Assembly: GCA_021771715.1 (NCBI GenBank)
Contig: JAETOO010000010.1
Coordinates: 53,734 to 117,733, forward strand
Length of the DNA: 64,000 bases
From: Oscillospiraceae bacterium
GTDB lineage: Bacteria > Bacillota > Clostridia > Lachnospirales > Lachnospiraceae
Direction of reading: 5' to 3'
Shown here: positions 23,297-31,310 of the stretch, piece after piece
Numbering within the stretch: position 1 is the first letter of the stretch
Layout: each line of letters opens with the position of its first letter
Program-made: the position numbers and the translations under genes
The notes under the pieces: model-generated
The model's input: the letters and a program-made list of their open reading frames with translations, nothing else
What the model was told of the DNA's origin: nothing
Database searches by the model: none

Positions 23297-24385
23297 ATGG
23301 CAACTGCAAAGAAGTTGAGTTCCGGCAGCTGGCGCTGTTTGGTCTATTCCCACACAGAGAAAATTCCGCAGCCAGACGGATCGATCAAGAAAAAGCGTAT
23401 TTACAAATCATTTACCGACGATGACCCCAGCCCAAAAGGAAAGCGGCGTTGTGAAAAGGCAGCTGCAACCTGGGCCGCTGCGAAGGAACAGTATACATCC
23501 CCTTCAAAGCTCACTGTCAAACAAGCGATCGCGAAATACTGCGATACGAAGAGCAATGTTCTTTCTCCGGCAACTTTAAGAGGTTACAGGCAAATGTCGA
23601 AAAAGCGTTATGCAGCCCTGGATGATAAAAAGATCTGCGATCTGAAGTCTGCAGAAGTACAAGATTGGATTAATGATTTGTCAAGCCGGTATTCTCCAAA
23701 GTATGTGAAGAATATCTATGGACTTCTAAGCGCAGTCATGGATACCTTTGCGCCGGAGCTTCATATCCGGATTAAGATTCCGCAACAAGTTCTCCCGGAT
23801 TTGTATGTCCCTTCTGACAGCGATATTTCGGCTATCATCGACTATCTGAAGAAAAATGATATCCAGATGCTCCGCGCCGTTTACCTCGCCGCATTCGGCA
23901 CCCTGCGACGTTCTGAGGTATGTGGATTAGATAGGAAGGACGTATGCGGAAAGATCATCCGGGTCCGCCAGGCTGTAGTCAAAGGGCCTGATAGGGGATA
24001 CAAGACCAAGACGACAAAAACATTTAAGAGCCAGCGGGAAATACGCATGCCTGATTTTTTCTTTGACATTCTTCCCGAGCAGGGGAAGATCGTAGACCTG
24101 ACTCCGGCTCAGGTTACTCTCCGCTTCAAGAGGGCGTTGCGCAAGGCAAATGTCCCGCCCTTTCGCTTTCATGATCTTCGCCATTATGCCGCAAGCATTA
24201 TGCACGCTCTCGGAGTTCCCGATCAGTACATCATGCAGCGAGGCGGTTGGAGCTCCGACGTCACGCTCAAACGGATTTATCGGAACAGCATTAAAGACTA
24301 TGAAAACGTATTTACTGACAAACTGCTCTCACATTTTGATTCGATGCAACACGAAATGCAACACAAGAGCGATATTTCCCAGTAA
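23297..24385 (+). CDS. Tyrosine-type phage integrase
   Basis: 362 residues from the ATG at 23297 after ACAAGGAGGAATTTTT. An N-terminal arm-binding region is followed by a SAM-like core-binding domain (about 70-165) and a catalytic domain with R204 (GTLRRSEVCGL), HDLRH (H292, R295), W318 (QRGGWSS) and nucleophile Y328 (RIYRN). It inserts the phage at the neighbouring tRNA-Leu gene, 18 bases past its stop. All catalytic residues are present, so it is probably active. Confidence 0.96.
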   Translation: MATAKKLSSGSWRCLVYSHTEKIPQPDGSIKKKRIYKSFTDDDPSPKGKRRCEKAAATWAAAKEQYTSPSKLTVKQAIAKYCDTKSNVLSPATLRGYRQMSKKRYAALDDKKICDLKSAEVQDWINDLSSRYSPKYVKNIYGLLSAVMDTFAPELHIRIKIPQQVLPDLYVPSDSDISAIIDYLKKNDIQMLRAVYLAAFGTLRRSEVCGLDRKDVCGKIIRVRQAVVKGPDRGYKTKTTKTFKSQREIRMPDFFFDILPEQGKIVDLTPAQVTLRFKRALRKANVPPFRFHDLRHYAASIMHALGVPDQYIMQRGGWSSDVTLKRIYRNSIKDYENVFTDKLLSHFDSMQHEMQHKSDISQ

Positions 24386-24402
24386 ATACGCGGTTTATTG
24401 AA

Positions 24403-24484
24403 TGCGGATAGTGGGACTCGAACCCACACGCCTCGCGGCACAGGAACCTAAATCCTGCGCGTCTGCCAATTCCGCCATATCCGC
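24403..24484 (-). tRNA. tRNA-Leu (UAG), prophage attachment site
   Basis: Complete cloverleaf on the minus strand: acceptor GCGGATA/TATCCGC, anticodon stem CAGGA/TCCTG with loop TTTAGGT (anticodon TAG), long variable arm as in class II tRNAs, T loop TTCGAGT, discriminator A and no encoded CCA. Its 3' end faces the integrase, so it is the attB-derived end of the prophage. Confidence 0.96.
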
Positions 24485-24552
24485 CTGACTATGCTACGTC
24501 TCGCTTCCAGCCTGCCGCCACAGATCTGTGAAGGCAGGCTGTCCGCTTTCCC

Positions 24553-24582
24553 ATCATACAACACTCATTCCATGTCTGTCAA
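24553..24582 (-). promoter_or_regulatory. Promoter of tRNA-Leu
   Basis: Minus strand TTGACA (24582-24577), 18 bases, TATGAT (24558-24553). An 8-bp inverted repeat (AGCCTGCC/GGCAGGCT, 24509-24540) lies between promoter and tRNA. Confidence 0.75.
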
Positions 24583-24641
24583 CAAAAAACGCAGGATAAA
24601 CTGTTGTATGCAATCGCACGATTTAAACAGTAGAAGCTGCA

Positions 24642-26282
24642 TCAGAGATACTTCGCCGCGACCGCCTCCAGCGCCGACGGGTCTGCCTGGCGCCACGATT
24701 CGTAGTCCATTTTGGACGACGCGACTGCCTGTCCGAGCGCTACCAGGAACTTCGGGATCTCGGTCTCGGCGATCGTGCCGAGTTCACGTCCCATTGTCTC
24801 TTCTCCCTGCTGCTCTCTTCCGTTCACGTAAAGCACAAAGCCAGGCACCGGTTTTCCATCCACCCGCTTCACGCCGCCGCGGAAGCCGAGCGCTCCGGTC
24901 TGGTGCGTGCCGCACGAGGACGGGCAGCCGGAGATATGGATCTGCGGAAGCGCTCCGTCCGGAAGCCCTACCTCGCGCACCGCCGCGACGCACGCTGCGA
25001 GCAGCGACTGAGAATCCCGCACGCCGACCTGGCAGACACTCGCGCCGATGCAAGCCACCGACGTCTCGAACAGCGTCTGCGCACCGCCCTCTGTCACCTC
25101 GAGCACTCTCCCGGCCTCTGCCCCGGTCAGATTTATGATATACGCGCCCTCGTCCGGAGCGAGCCGCAGCTCTGCGCCCTCGATTCCCTGCAATACCTCG
25201 TTGACCGCACAGAACTCCTCCACCGACGGCCGTCCGCCGATCGGATGCCAGCACACCGTGTAAAGTCCGCTCTGCTTCTGCAAAAGAACGCGCGCTCCCT
25301 CCGCCGTGCTGCCATCGCCGGTCTTCCCACCGGCCGCCGGAATACTCGCTGCACCGCCAGCCATCCTCGTTTCACCGGTGAGGGATGCCTTCTCATTCTT
25401 GTGTTCCACCTTCTCTGCGGTCAGCTCGCCCGGCTCTGCCAGCCGCAGCGTCAGATCCTCCCCGGACGCAAACACTTCGTCCAGCTTTTCCCGGTATGCC
25501 TTCGCATACTGCTCGGGTCCGCCCAGCGCTTCCTGCATATAGCGCGTGCGCGCCTTCCCACGGTTCTCATAGTTGCCATACGCGCGGAAGGTCAGCCACA
25601 TTGCCTTGATATAGTAGAGAATCTGCTCCGGCTCCACCGCCTCCGCGACCCGCACACCGAGCTGCGGATTGTTGCCCAGTCCTCCTGCGCTGTAGACGTC
25701 GAATTTTCCGTCCGGGCGGGCCACAAAGCCGAGATCCCGGTACGTCGCATGCGTCACATTCTTCGGGGAATTCGAGAAGCCGACCTTGAGCTTGCGCGGC
25801 ATTTTCTCCGCCTTGATAAACTGCAGCAGATACGCCCCGGCTGCCTCCGCATACGGAAGCACGTCAAAATACTCCTCCGGGTCCACGCCGGAGAGCGGGG
25901 AGCACATCACGTTGCGCGGGAAATCGCCGCCCCCGCCGAGTGTCACGATCCCGGCATCCAGCGCCTCCTCGATCAGACTGCAGACCGTCTCCTTGTCGAG
26001 ATCGTGCAGCTGGATCGTCTGGCACGTGGTAAAATGAATTCTCTTTACCGCGTACTTGCGCACCGCCTCCGCCACAAACGCCAGCCGTTCCTTCGTGACA
26101 CGTCCTGCCGGCATCCGCAGCCGCAGCATGCTCGCCTGCCCGCCCCGCTGCGCATAGCTCCCGTAAAAGCCGGAGAAGCCTTTGTATGCCGCCTGCTTCA
26201 GCTCACCTGCATAAAATGCCTCCGTCTGCCTGCGAAACTCCGGAAGCTCCTGTTTCCAAATTTGGGGATCAATCGTCTTCAT
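24642..26282 (-). CDS. Nitrite/sulfite reductase, siroheme and 4Fe-4S type
   Basis: 546 residues. Ferredoxin-dependent nitrite or sulfite reductases reduce their substrate by six electrons at a coupled siroheme-Fe4S4 centre. The N-terminal repeat has QRGGQASMLRLRMPAGRVT and HFTTCQTIQLHDL; the siroheme region shows NVMCSPLSG and GGLGNNPQLG; the cluster Cys are in CIGASVCQVG and GCPSSCGTHQ. A low-complexity insert (about 300-325) joins the two halves. It stands alone between tRNA genes, so it cannot be assigned to nitrite or sulfite from context. Start after AGGAGGGAAGAGACAGG. Confidence 0.9.
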   Translation of the reverse strand: MKTIDPQIWKQELPEFRRQTEAFYAGELKQAAYKGFSGFYGSYAQRGGQASMLRLRMPAGRVTKERLAFVAEAVRKYAVKRIHFTTCQTIQLHDLDKETVCSLIEEALDAGIVTLGGGGDFPRNVMCSPLSGVDPEEYFDVLPYAEAAGAYLLQFIKAEKMPRKLKVGFSNSPKNVTHATYRDLGFVARPDGKFDVYSAGGLGNNPQLGVRVAEAVEPEQILYYIKAMWLTFRAYGNYENRGKARTRYMQEALGGPEQYAKAYREKLDEVFASGEDLTLRLAEPGELTAEKVEHKNEKASLTGETRMAGGAASIPAAGGKTGDGSTAEGARVLLQKQSGLYTVCWHPIGGRPSVEEFCAVNEVLQGIEGAELRLAPDEGAYIINLTGAEAGRVLEVTEGGAQTLFETSVACIGASVCQVGVRDSQSLLAACVAAVREVGLPDGALPQIHISGCPSSCGTHQTGALGFRGGVKRVDGKPVPGFVLYVNGREQQGEETMGRELGTIAETEIPKFLVALGQAVASSKMDYESWRQADPSALEAVAAKYL

Positions 26283-26583
26283 CCTGTCTCTTCCCTCCTA
26301 TTATATATAGTAGACCGAATCTTTCCTGCTAACTCCTATCATAACACACAACCGTTTCTCTGAAAATCTTTTTTTCTTCCCATCACAGTATTTCCGGCGT
26401 CCATGCAGCGGATACAGCAAACAATCCCTCCATAACTGCATCATGAGAGACAACGAACGGCAAGCGCATCCCCCGCGGCAGTCCTACATTTCACTTCGGC
26501 TGGTGCTAAACGTGTGCCACTGACACACAGCACCGCCAAATATCCATGCCAGCGCGGCTGCTTGGCTCGTTGCTCGCGGAAAT
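26283..26583. other. Intergenic stretch without a gene
   Basis: Holds the leader of the reductase gene (a TATATATAAT-like box near 26305) and otherwise nothing I can call. Open frames here are short or read through the tRNA genes. Confidence 0.5.
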
Positions 26584-26616
26584 AAAAAAGGTCTCACACC
26601 CTGTGGATGCAAAACC
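26584..26616 (-). terminator. Terminator of the tRNA operon
   Basis: On the minus strand GGTTTTGCATCC pairs with GGGTGTGAGACC (12 pairs including G-U) around ACA and is followed by TTTTTT, about 23 bases after tRNA-Gln. Confidence 0.8.
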
Positions 26617-26638
26617 CCTGATACGACGAATCGCCAAG

Positions 26639-26710
26639 CTGGGCTAGCCGGATTCGAACCGGCGAATGCAGGAGTCAAAGTCCTGTGCCTTACCGCTTGG
26701 CGATAGCCCA
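26639..26710 (-). tRNA. tRNA-Gln (UUG)
   Basis: Acceptor TGGGCTA/TAGCCCA, anticodon stem CAGGA/TCCTG with loop CTTTGAC (anticodon TTG), T loop TTCGAAT. Last gene of a five-tRNA leftward operon. Confidence 0.96.
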
Positions 26711-26718
26711 TTAATAAG

Positions 26719-26793
26719 GGTGGGTAAAGGGATTCGAACCCTTGGCCTCCAGAGCCACAATCTGGCGCGCTAACCAACTGCGCTATACCCACC
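26719..26793 (-). tRNA. tRNA-His (GUG)
   Basis: GGTGGGTA start gives the extra 5' G of His tRNAs. Anticodon stem CCAGA/TCTGG with loop TTGTGGC (anticodon GTG), T loop TTCGAAT. Confidence 0.96.
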
Positions 26794-26832
26794 ATAATGG
26801 TTACCCTATTTCATTTTCTTTAAAAAGAAAAG

Positions 26833-26906
<74 letters not shown>

Positions 26907-26910
26907 AAAA

Positions 26911-26981
26911 AGCAGGTGATGGGAATCGAACCCACGTATTCAGCTTGGAAGGCTGATGTTCTACCATTGAACCACACCTGC
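26911..26981 (-). tRNA. tRNA-Gly (UCC)
   Basis: Acceptor GCAGGTG/CACCTGC, anticodon stem TCAGC/GCTGA with loop CTTCCAA (anticodon TCC), T loop TTCGATT. Confidence 0.96.
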
Positions 26982-27007
26982 ATATCTCACGTCACCCTGT
27001 TCAAAAC

Positions 27008-27082
27008 TCGGGGTGACAGGATTCGAACCTGCGACCTCCTGGTCCCAAACCAGGCGCTCTAGCCAAACTGAGCCACACCCCG
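27008..27082 (-). tRNA. tRNA-Pro (UGG)
   Basis: Acceptor CGGGGTG/CACCCCG, anticodon stem CCTGG/CCAGG with loop TTTGGGA (anticodon TGG), T loop TTCGAAT. First gene of the tRNA operon. Confidence 0.96.
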
Positions 27083-27124
27083 TTTACAAGGCATTGCGAA
27101 CGCCCTTCGCTTGACGCAAGATGA

Positions 27125-27153
27125 ATTATAATATACCATCCAAAGAATGTCAA
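27125..27153 (-). promoter_or_regulatory. Consensus promoter of the tRNA operon
   Basis: Minus strand TTGACA (27153-27148), 17 bases, TATAAT (27130-27125); both boxes are perfect and lie about 43 bases before tRNA-Pro. Confidence 0.92.
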
Positions 27154-27193
27154 CAACTTTTTTCAAATTTCTCGCCGATTTTTTCAATCTCCT

Positions 27194-27224
27194 GTTACAG
27201 TTCGGCCAAAGGCAGAATTGTAAC
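27194..27224. repeat. Dispersed palindromic element, copy 1 (possible terminator)
   Basis: GTTACAGTT and AATTGTAAC flank the loop CGGCCAAAGGCAG, 31 bases downstream of the aldo/keto reductase stop. Stem and loop closely match the element at 35244-35284, also just after a leftward gene. Confidence 0.6.
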
Positions 27225-27254
27225 CGTGCTCCTTTCGCGAGGCCGGAGGATCCT

Positions 27255-28433
27255 TCAGTAGATGCGGAACGTTTTCACCGCCCACTTGATCACCCGGTAT
27301 TTCGGCGTCTCGAGCTCCTTTGCCGCCTCCTTGAGCTTCTCGCGGATCGGGATGCCCTGCGGGCAGAGGCGCTCACACTTTCCGCAGCCGATGCACTGGG
27401 ACGCGCTCGAGGTCTCGCGGCGCATGGCGGTGGACTGCACATACTCCCACATGCCCGACTGCTTTCCCTCGGAGTATTTCACATTGTAGCAGTGAAACGC
27501 CATCGGGATATCGACCTTGTTCGGGCACGGCATGCAGTATCCGCAGCCGGTGCAGCCGGCCTTCATCTTCTTCCGGATCTCTGCCTTCACCGCGTCGACG
27601 AGCGCCGTCCCGCGCCCGGTCAGCATTCCGGGCATTGCCGTATCGGCGATCCGGATATTTTCTTCGACCATCTCGATCGAGTTCATCCCGGAGAGCACGC
27701 AGGTGACCTGCGGCTGGTCCCAGAGCCAGCGAAACGCCAGCTCCGCCGGGCTCGCAAAGGTGCCGTCCTCCTCGATCAGCCGCTTCGCCTCCCGCGGCAG
27801 ATAGTTCACGAGGCGGCCGCCGCGCAGGGGCTCCATGATGACGACCGGGATGCCCTTTTCGCCGGCATATTCCAGACCCTCTCGCCCCGCCTGAGCATGC
27901 TCATCGAGATAATTGTACTGAATCTGGCAAAAATCCCAGTCATACGCGTCCAGCAGCGCCTTAAAATTCGCCGTGTTTCCGTGGTAGGAAAAGCCGATGT
28001 TACGGATCTCGCCGCTTCGCTTTTTCTCGGCGATCCAGTCCGCGATCCCGACCGCGACCAATTTCTCCCAGGTCTTCACGTCGTTGAGCATGTGCATCAG
28101 ATAGTAGTCGATGTAGTCGGTCTGCAGGCGGCGCAGCTCCTCCTCGAATTTTTTCTGAGCACCCTGGCGCGATTTGATCAGGTAGTGCGGCAGCTTTGTC
28201 GCGAGGTAGATGTCGCCCCGGCAGCCATTTTTCGCGAGAATCTTCCCGACCGCCTCCTCGTTGCCCGGGTAGACGTAGGCCGTGTCCAGGTAATTCACGC
28301 CGTGCCGGATCGCGTACATCAGCTCCTGCTCCGCTTTATCCAGATCAATCTCCGACCCTTTCTTCGTAAAGCGCATGCAACCATAGCCGAGAATCGAAAT
28401 CTCGTTGCCGCTGCGATCTTTCCTATACTTCAT
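27255..28433 (-). CDS. Aldo/keto reductase with C-terminal 4Fe-4S ferredoxin domain
   Basis: 392 residues from ATG 28433 after AGGGAGGACTGTCT. The N-terminal two-thirds is the TIM-barrel oxidoreductase (LGYGCMRF, NYLDTAYVYPGNEEAVG with Asp/Tyr, ATKLPHYL with Lys, DYYLMHML with His). The C-terminus carries two Cys sets (CTGCGYCMPCPNKVDIP and CIGCGKCERLCPQGI), typical of 4Fe-4S clusters. Such YakC/AKR-Fe-S proteins are common in Clostridia; the substrate is not known. It is in a leftward run with the FMN oxidase gene. Confidence 0.92.
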   Translation of the reverse strand: MKYRKDRSGNEISILGYGCMRFTKKGSEIDLDKAEQELMYAIRHGVNYLDTAYVYPGNEEAVGKILAKNGCRGDIYLATKLPHYLIKSRQGAQKKFEEELRRLQTDYIDYYLMHMLNDVKTWEKLVAVGIADWIAEKKRSGEIRNIGFSYHGNTANFKALLDAYDWDFCQIQYNYLDEHAQAGREGLEYAGEKGIPVVIMEPLRGGRLVNYLPREAKRLIEEDGTFASPAELAFRWLWDQPQVTCVLSGMNSIEMVEENIRIADTAMPGMLTGRGTALVDAVKAEIRKKMKAGCTGCGYCMPCPNKVDIPMAFHCYNVKYSEGKQSGMWEYVQSTAMRRETSSASQCIGCGKCERLCPQGIPIREKLKEAAKELETPKYRVIKWAVKTFRIY

Positions 28434-28570
28434 AGACAGTCCTCCCTCTATCCGGGCGCTTCTTCTCCACAGCCTCTCATGGTATCTATCCCAGGCAGTC
28501 TCGGTACACATGTCCTGCCGCTCACCACCGTATCAGACGACAGCTAAGCCCGATGCTCACATTCCATCCC

Positions 28571-29593
28571 TTACCAGATCATCTCCCGCGTGATGGAGTT
28601 GAGATCGTGCGCCCCGCACATCGCCATCGTGTCTGAGAGTTCCGCGCCGATCTTCTCGATGTAGAGCCGCACTCCCTCCTCGGCGCCTCCGTACACTGCC
28701 GTCACAAACGGGCGCGCGATCAGAACGGCGTCCGCACCGATGGCGAGCGCCTTGAACACGTCGACGCCGCTGCGGATGCCGCCGTCCACGAGCACCTTCA
28801 CGCCGCTGCCGGCCAGCGCGTCCACGATATCCATCAGCACCTCAGCCGTCGCCGGGCACTGGTCGAGCACCCGGCCTCCGTGATTGCTGACCACGACCGC
28901 CGCCGCGTTCGCCTCCTTCGCCTTGAGCGCGCCGCGCACTGTCATCACGCCCTTCACGATAAACGGCACTCCCGCAAGCGCCGCGATCTCGCGAAGCTCG
29001 TCCACCGTCTTGCTCCCGGCGGGCGGCGTCATGTTCTTCAAAAACGGCAAGCCCGCCGCGTCGACATCCATCGCCGCCGCAAAACAGCCTGCCTCCCGGC
29101 AAAGCGCCAGCTTCGCCCGGATCGTGTCGATGTTCCACGGCTTGATCGTCGGAATCCCGTTGCCTCCGACCGCGGCGATCGCCTGCGCGGCCGCCTCCAT
29201 CACAGCCGGGTTCGTCCCGTCGCCCGTGAATGCGGCGATCCCGTTCTCGCTGCAGGCCTTCACCAGAATCCGGTTGTACGCCAGATCGTCATACGTTTCC
29301 CCGTAGTGCAGGTTCACCGCGCCGACCGGTCCCGCAAAAAACGGGTAGCGGAACGTCCTGCCGAACAGCTCCAGCGACGTGTCGACCGGAGCGTTCTCGC
29401 AGATCGTATCCATGTTCACGCGGATCTCCTGCCACTTCTCGTAATTGCGGATCGCCGTGTCCCCGACGCCCTTCGCGCCCGGCCCCGGCACCTGATTCCC
29501 GCATGCACGCCCGTTGCAGACTGTGCACGCTTTACAATATTTTCCCACGCGGGTCCTCGCCTGCTCGATCACTTCCTGATAATTCATCTCCAT
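28571..29593 (-). CDS. FMN-dependent alpha-hydroxy-acid oxidoreductase
   Basis: 340 residues, of the lactate oxidase/glycolate oxidase/type 2 IDI-like barrel family. Conserved parts: FFAGPVGAVNL, PTIKPWN, FIVKGVMTV (catalytic-region Lys), VVVSNHGGRVLDQCPAT (His/Gly/Arg substrate site), VLVDGGIRSGVDVFKALAIG and DAVLIARPF (FMN phosphate). The N-terminus has an extra Cys motif (CKACTVCNGRACG) seen in clostridial members, which may bind a metal or cluster. Substrate unknown; lactate-like acids are likely. Confidence 0.88.
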   Translation of the reverse strand: MEMNYQEVIEQARTRVGKYCKACTVCNGRACGNQVPGPGAKGVGDTAIRNYEKWQEIRVNMDTICENAPVDTSLELFGRTFRYPFFAGPVGAVNLHYGETYDDLAYNRILVKACSENGIAAFTGDGTNPAVMEAAAQAIAAVGGNGIPTIKPWNIDTIRAKLALCREAGCFAAAMDVDAAGLPFLKNMTPPAGSKTVDELREIAALAGVPFIVKGVMTVRGALKAKEANAAAVVVSNHGGRVLDQCPATAEVLMDIVDALAGSGVKVLVDGGIRSGVDVFKALAIGADAVLIARPFVTAVYGGAEEGVRLYIEKIGAELSDTMAMCGAHDLNSITREMIW

Positions 29594-29657
29594 ATTCTCC
29601 TGTACCTTCTGTAATAGTTTCCGCTTTCACGCCTGAATTTCCGGCCGGCTGCGCTGA

Positions 29658-31070
29658 TTATTTATTCCGCCGCTTCTCTTCCTCCTGCCCGTGGATCCGC
29701 CGCATCACATAGAAGTAGCTTGGCACCAGCACGAGGTCTGCACCGAGCCATGCGAGGATCTCGGCGTAAAAAATTCCGTTCTCTCCCATCACGAGCGGCA
29801 GCAGGAGGGCCGTGCCGGTGCGCATCACGAACTCGGCGAAGCCGGACACCATCGGCAGCACCGTGTTGCCCAGTCCCTGGATGCAGCTGCGCGTCACATG
29901 CAGCACGTAGAGAATCGGCAGATAGATGCTCATGATCTTCAGATATTTGAACGCAATCACCAGCGCCTGCTCGCCGGTCTCCCCCTCCGCGGATATGAAG
30001 AGGGACAGGATGCTGCGCCCTGCCGTCAGCATCACAGCCGTGATCAGCAGTGAGGTGAGCATCGCGATCAGAAGCCCCGCGCGCATCCCCGCGGAGATGC
30101 GCTTTTTCTGCCCTGCGCCGAGATTCTGTCCCGCGTACGTCACCATCGCGTAGCCGTACGACGTCGCCGCCGTCTCGAGCAGGCCGTACAGCTTGTTCGT
30201 CGCCGTAAACCCGGCGATGAACACGACGCCAAAGCCATTGATCACGGTCTGCACGATCATGCCGCCGACGGAAATAATCGTATTCTGAAACGCCATCGGC
30301 GCGCCCAGCAAAAGAAGTCTTCCCATAAGTCCGTGCTCCAGCTGCCAGTCCTCGCGCGACATGCGCAGCACCTCGATCCTGCGGATCCGGAAAAAGCAGT
30401 AGCACGCTGAGATCAGCTGAGCGATCACCGTCGCAATCGCAGCGCCCTCCACGCCCCAGCCAAAGCCCATCACAAACAGGAAATCCAGCCCGATGTTGAC
30501 CAGCGAGGCGACCACCATCGCGTACAAGGGCGTCTTCCCGTCGCCCAGGGAGCGCAGCACGCAGGCGGCCAGATTGTACGCCATCACCACCGGCAACCCC
30601 GCAAACAGCACGCGCAGGTACGCCATGCCGATCGGCAGAATCTCCTCCGGCGTCTGTAAAAGCAGCAGCACGGGCCGTGCCAGCGCTTCACTGAGCACGG
30701 TCATGAGCACGGCGCAAAACACCGAGAGGAACATCGAATTTGCAACCACCTGGCGGAGCTTTCTGTACTCCTTCGCGCCGAATTTCTGTGCCATCAGGAT
30801 CGAAAAGCCCTGCGCAAAGCCCTGCTCGACGCCGAGCACGAGCCAGTTCAGCCAGTCCACCGCGCCGAGCGCCGCCAGCGTCCCGACACCGAGCACCTTC
30901 CCGACCACGGCCGTGTCCACGACGGTGTACAGCTGCTGGAAAATATTTCCTGCCATCAAGGGCAGCGCAAAAAGAAGGATCAGCCTTGCGGGGCTGCCCT
31001 CTGTCAGATTCTTCGTACTGCTTTTTCTCTCTGCCTGTTCCATTTTCTGTTCCATCTTCCGCTTCCTCAT
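29658..31070 (-). CDS. MATE-family efflux transporter
   Basis: About 465-470 residues with 12 membrane helices in two repeats. Family signatures include PLMAGNIFQQLYTVVDTAVV near the start, ALGAVDWLNW, and QNTIISVGGMIVQTVINGFG at the start of the second half. It exports cationic drugs or metabolites by Na+ or H+ antiport. The ATG at 31055 (GAGGAAG six bases upstream) may be the real start instead of 31070. Stands between redox genes and the GH3 gene. Confidence 0.93.
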   Translation of the reverse strand: MRKRKMEQKMEQAERKSSTKNLTEGSPARLILLFALPLMAGNIFQQLYTVVDTAVVGKVLGVGTLAALGAVDWLNWLVLGVEQGFAQGFSILMAQKFGAKEYRKLRQVVANSMFLSVFCAVLMTVLSEALARPVLLLLQTPEEILPIGMAYLRVLFAGLPVVMAYNLAACVLRSLGDGKTPLYAMVVASLVNIGLDFLFVMGFGWGVEGAAIATVIAQLISACYCFFRIRRIEVLRMSREDWQLEHGLMGRLLLLGAPMAFQNTIISVGGMIVQTVINGFGVVFIAGFTATNKLYGLLETAATSYGYAMVTYAGQNLGAGQKKRISAGMRAGLLIAMLTSLLITAVMLTAGRSILSLFISAEGETGEQALVIAFKYLKIMSIYLPILYVLHVTRSCIQGLGNTVLPMVSGFAEFVMRTGTALLLPLVMGENGIFYAEILAWLGADLVLVPSYFYVMRRIHGQEEEKRRNK

Positions 31071-31310
31071 CCGACATTTCTACTCGATCTGTGTCTCCGT
31101 CCGTATCCGGCATTCCCGATGCTTCCTGAGGGTGTCGCAGTCCTGTAACTGCAGTAAGCATAGACAGGATAAGCTGCCGCAGCCAGGTTCCCCTGTCTGC
31201 AGCAGCCGTATAGTTGCGGTACTTCTCCGCATCGGTCAGCGCCGGGCGGGCGCCCTCTGAACATTCAGCGCTCTCATGAGACGGCAAATGCCTGAGCCTT
31301 CTCTCCCGCG

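Larger units (their letters stand above)
1..24403. mobile_element. Prophage (right part), integrated at tRNA-Leu(UAG)
   Basis: A continuous set of phage genes runs from the left edge to the 3' end of the tRNA-Leu gene: head/portal/terminase, late regulator, replication genes, Cro/CI/ImmA switch and a tyrosine integrase that ends 18 bases before the tRNA. Early and late genes read leftward, lysogeny genes rightward, as in siphovirus-type temperate phages of Firmicutes. Tail, lysis and the far attachment site are outside the window, so completeness cannot be judged. No disrupted core gene was seen. Confidence 0.95.

Noticed and set aside
26484..26795. 103-codon minus-strand reading frame starting [14 protein letters not shown]
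   Set aside because: It runs through tRNA-His and tRNA-Gln; the peptide is the familiar translation of tRNA genes.
27255..28433. Treating the AKR/Fe-S gene and FMN oxidase as a lactate-utilisation operon
   Set aside because: No lactate permease or EtfAB genes are adjacent and substrates are unknown.
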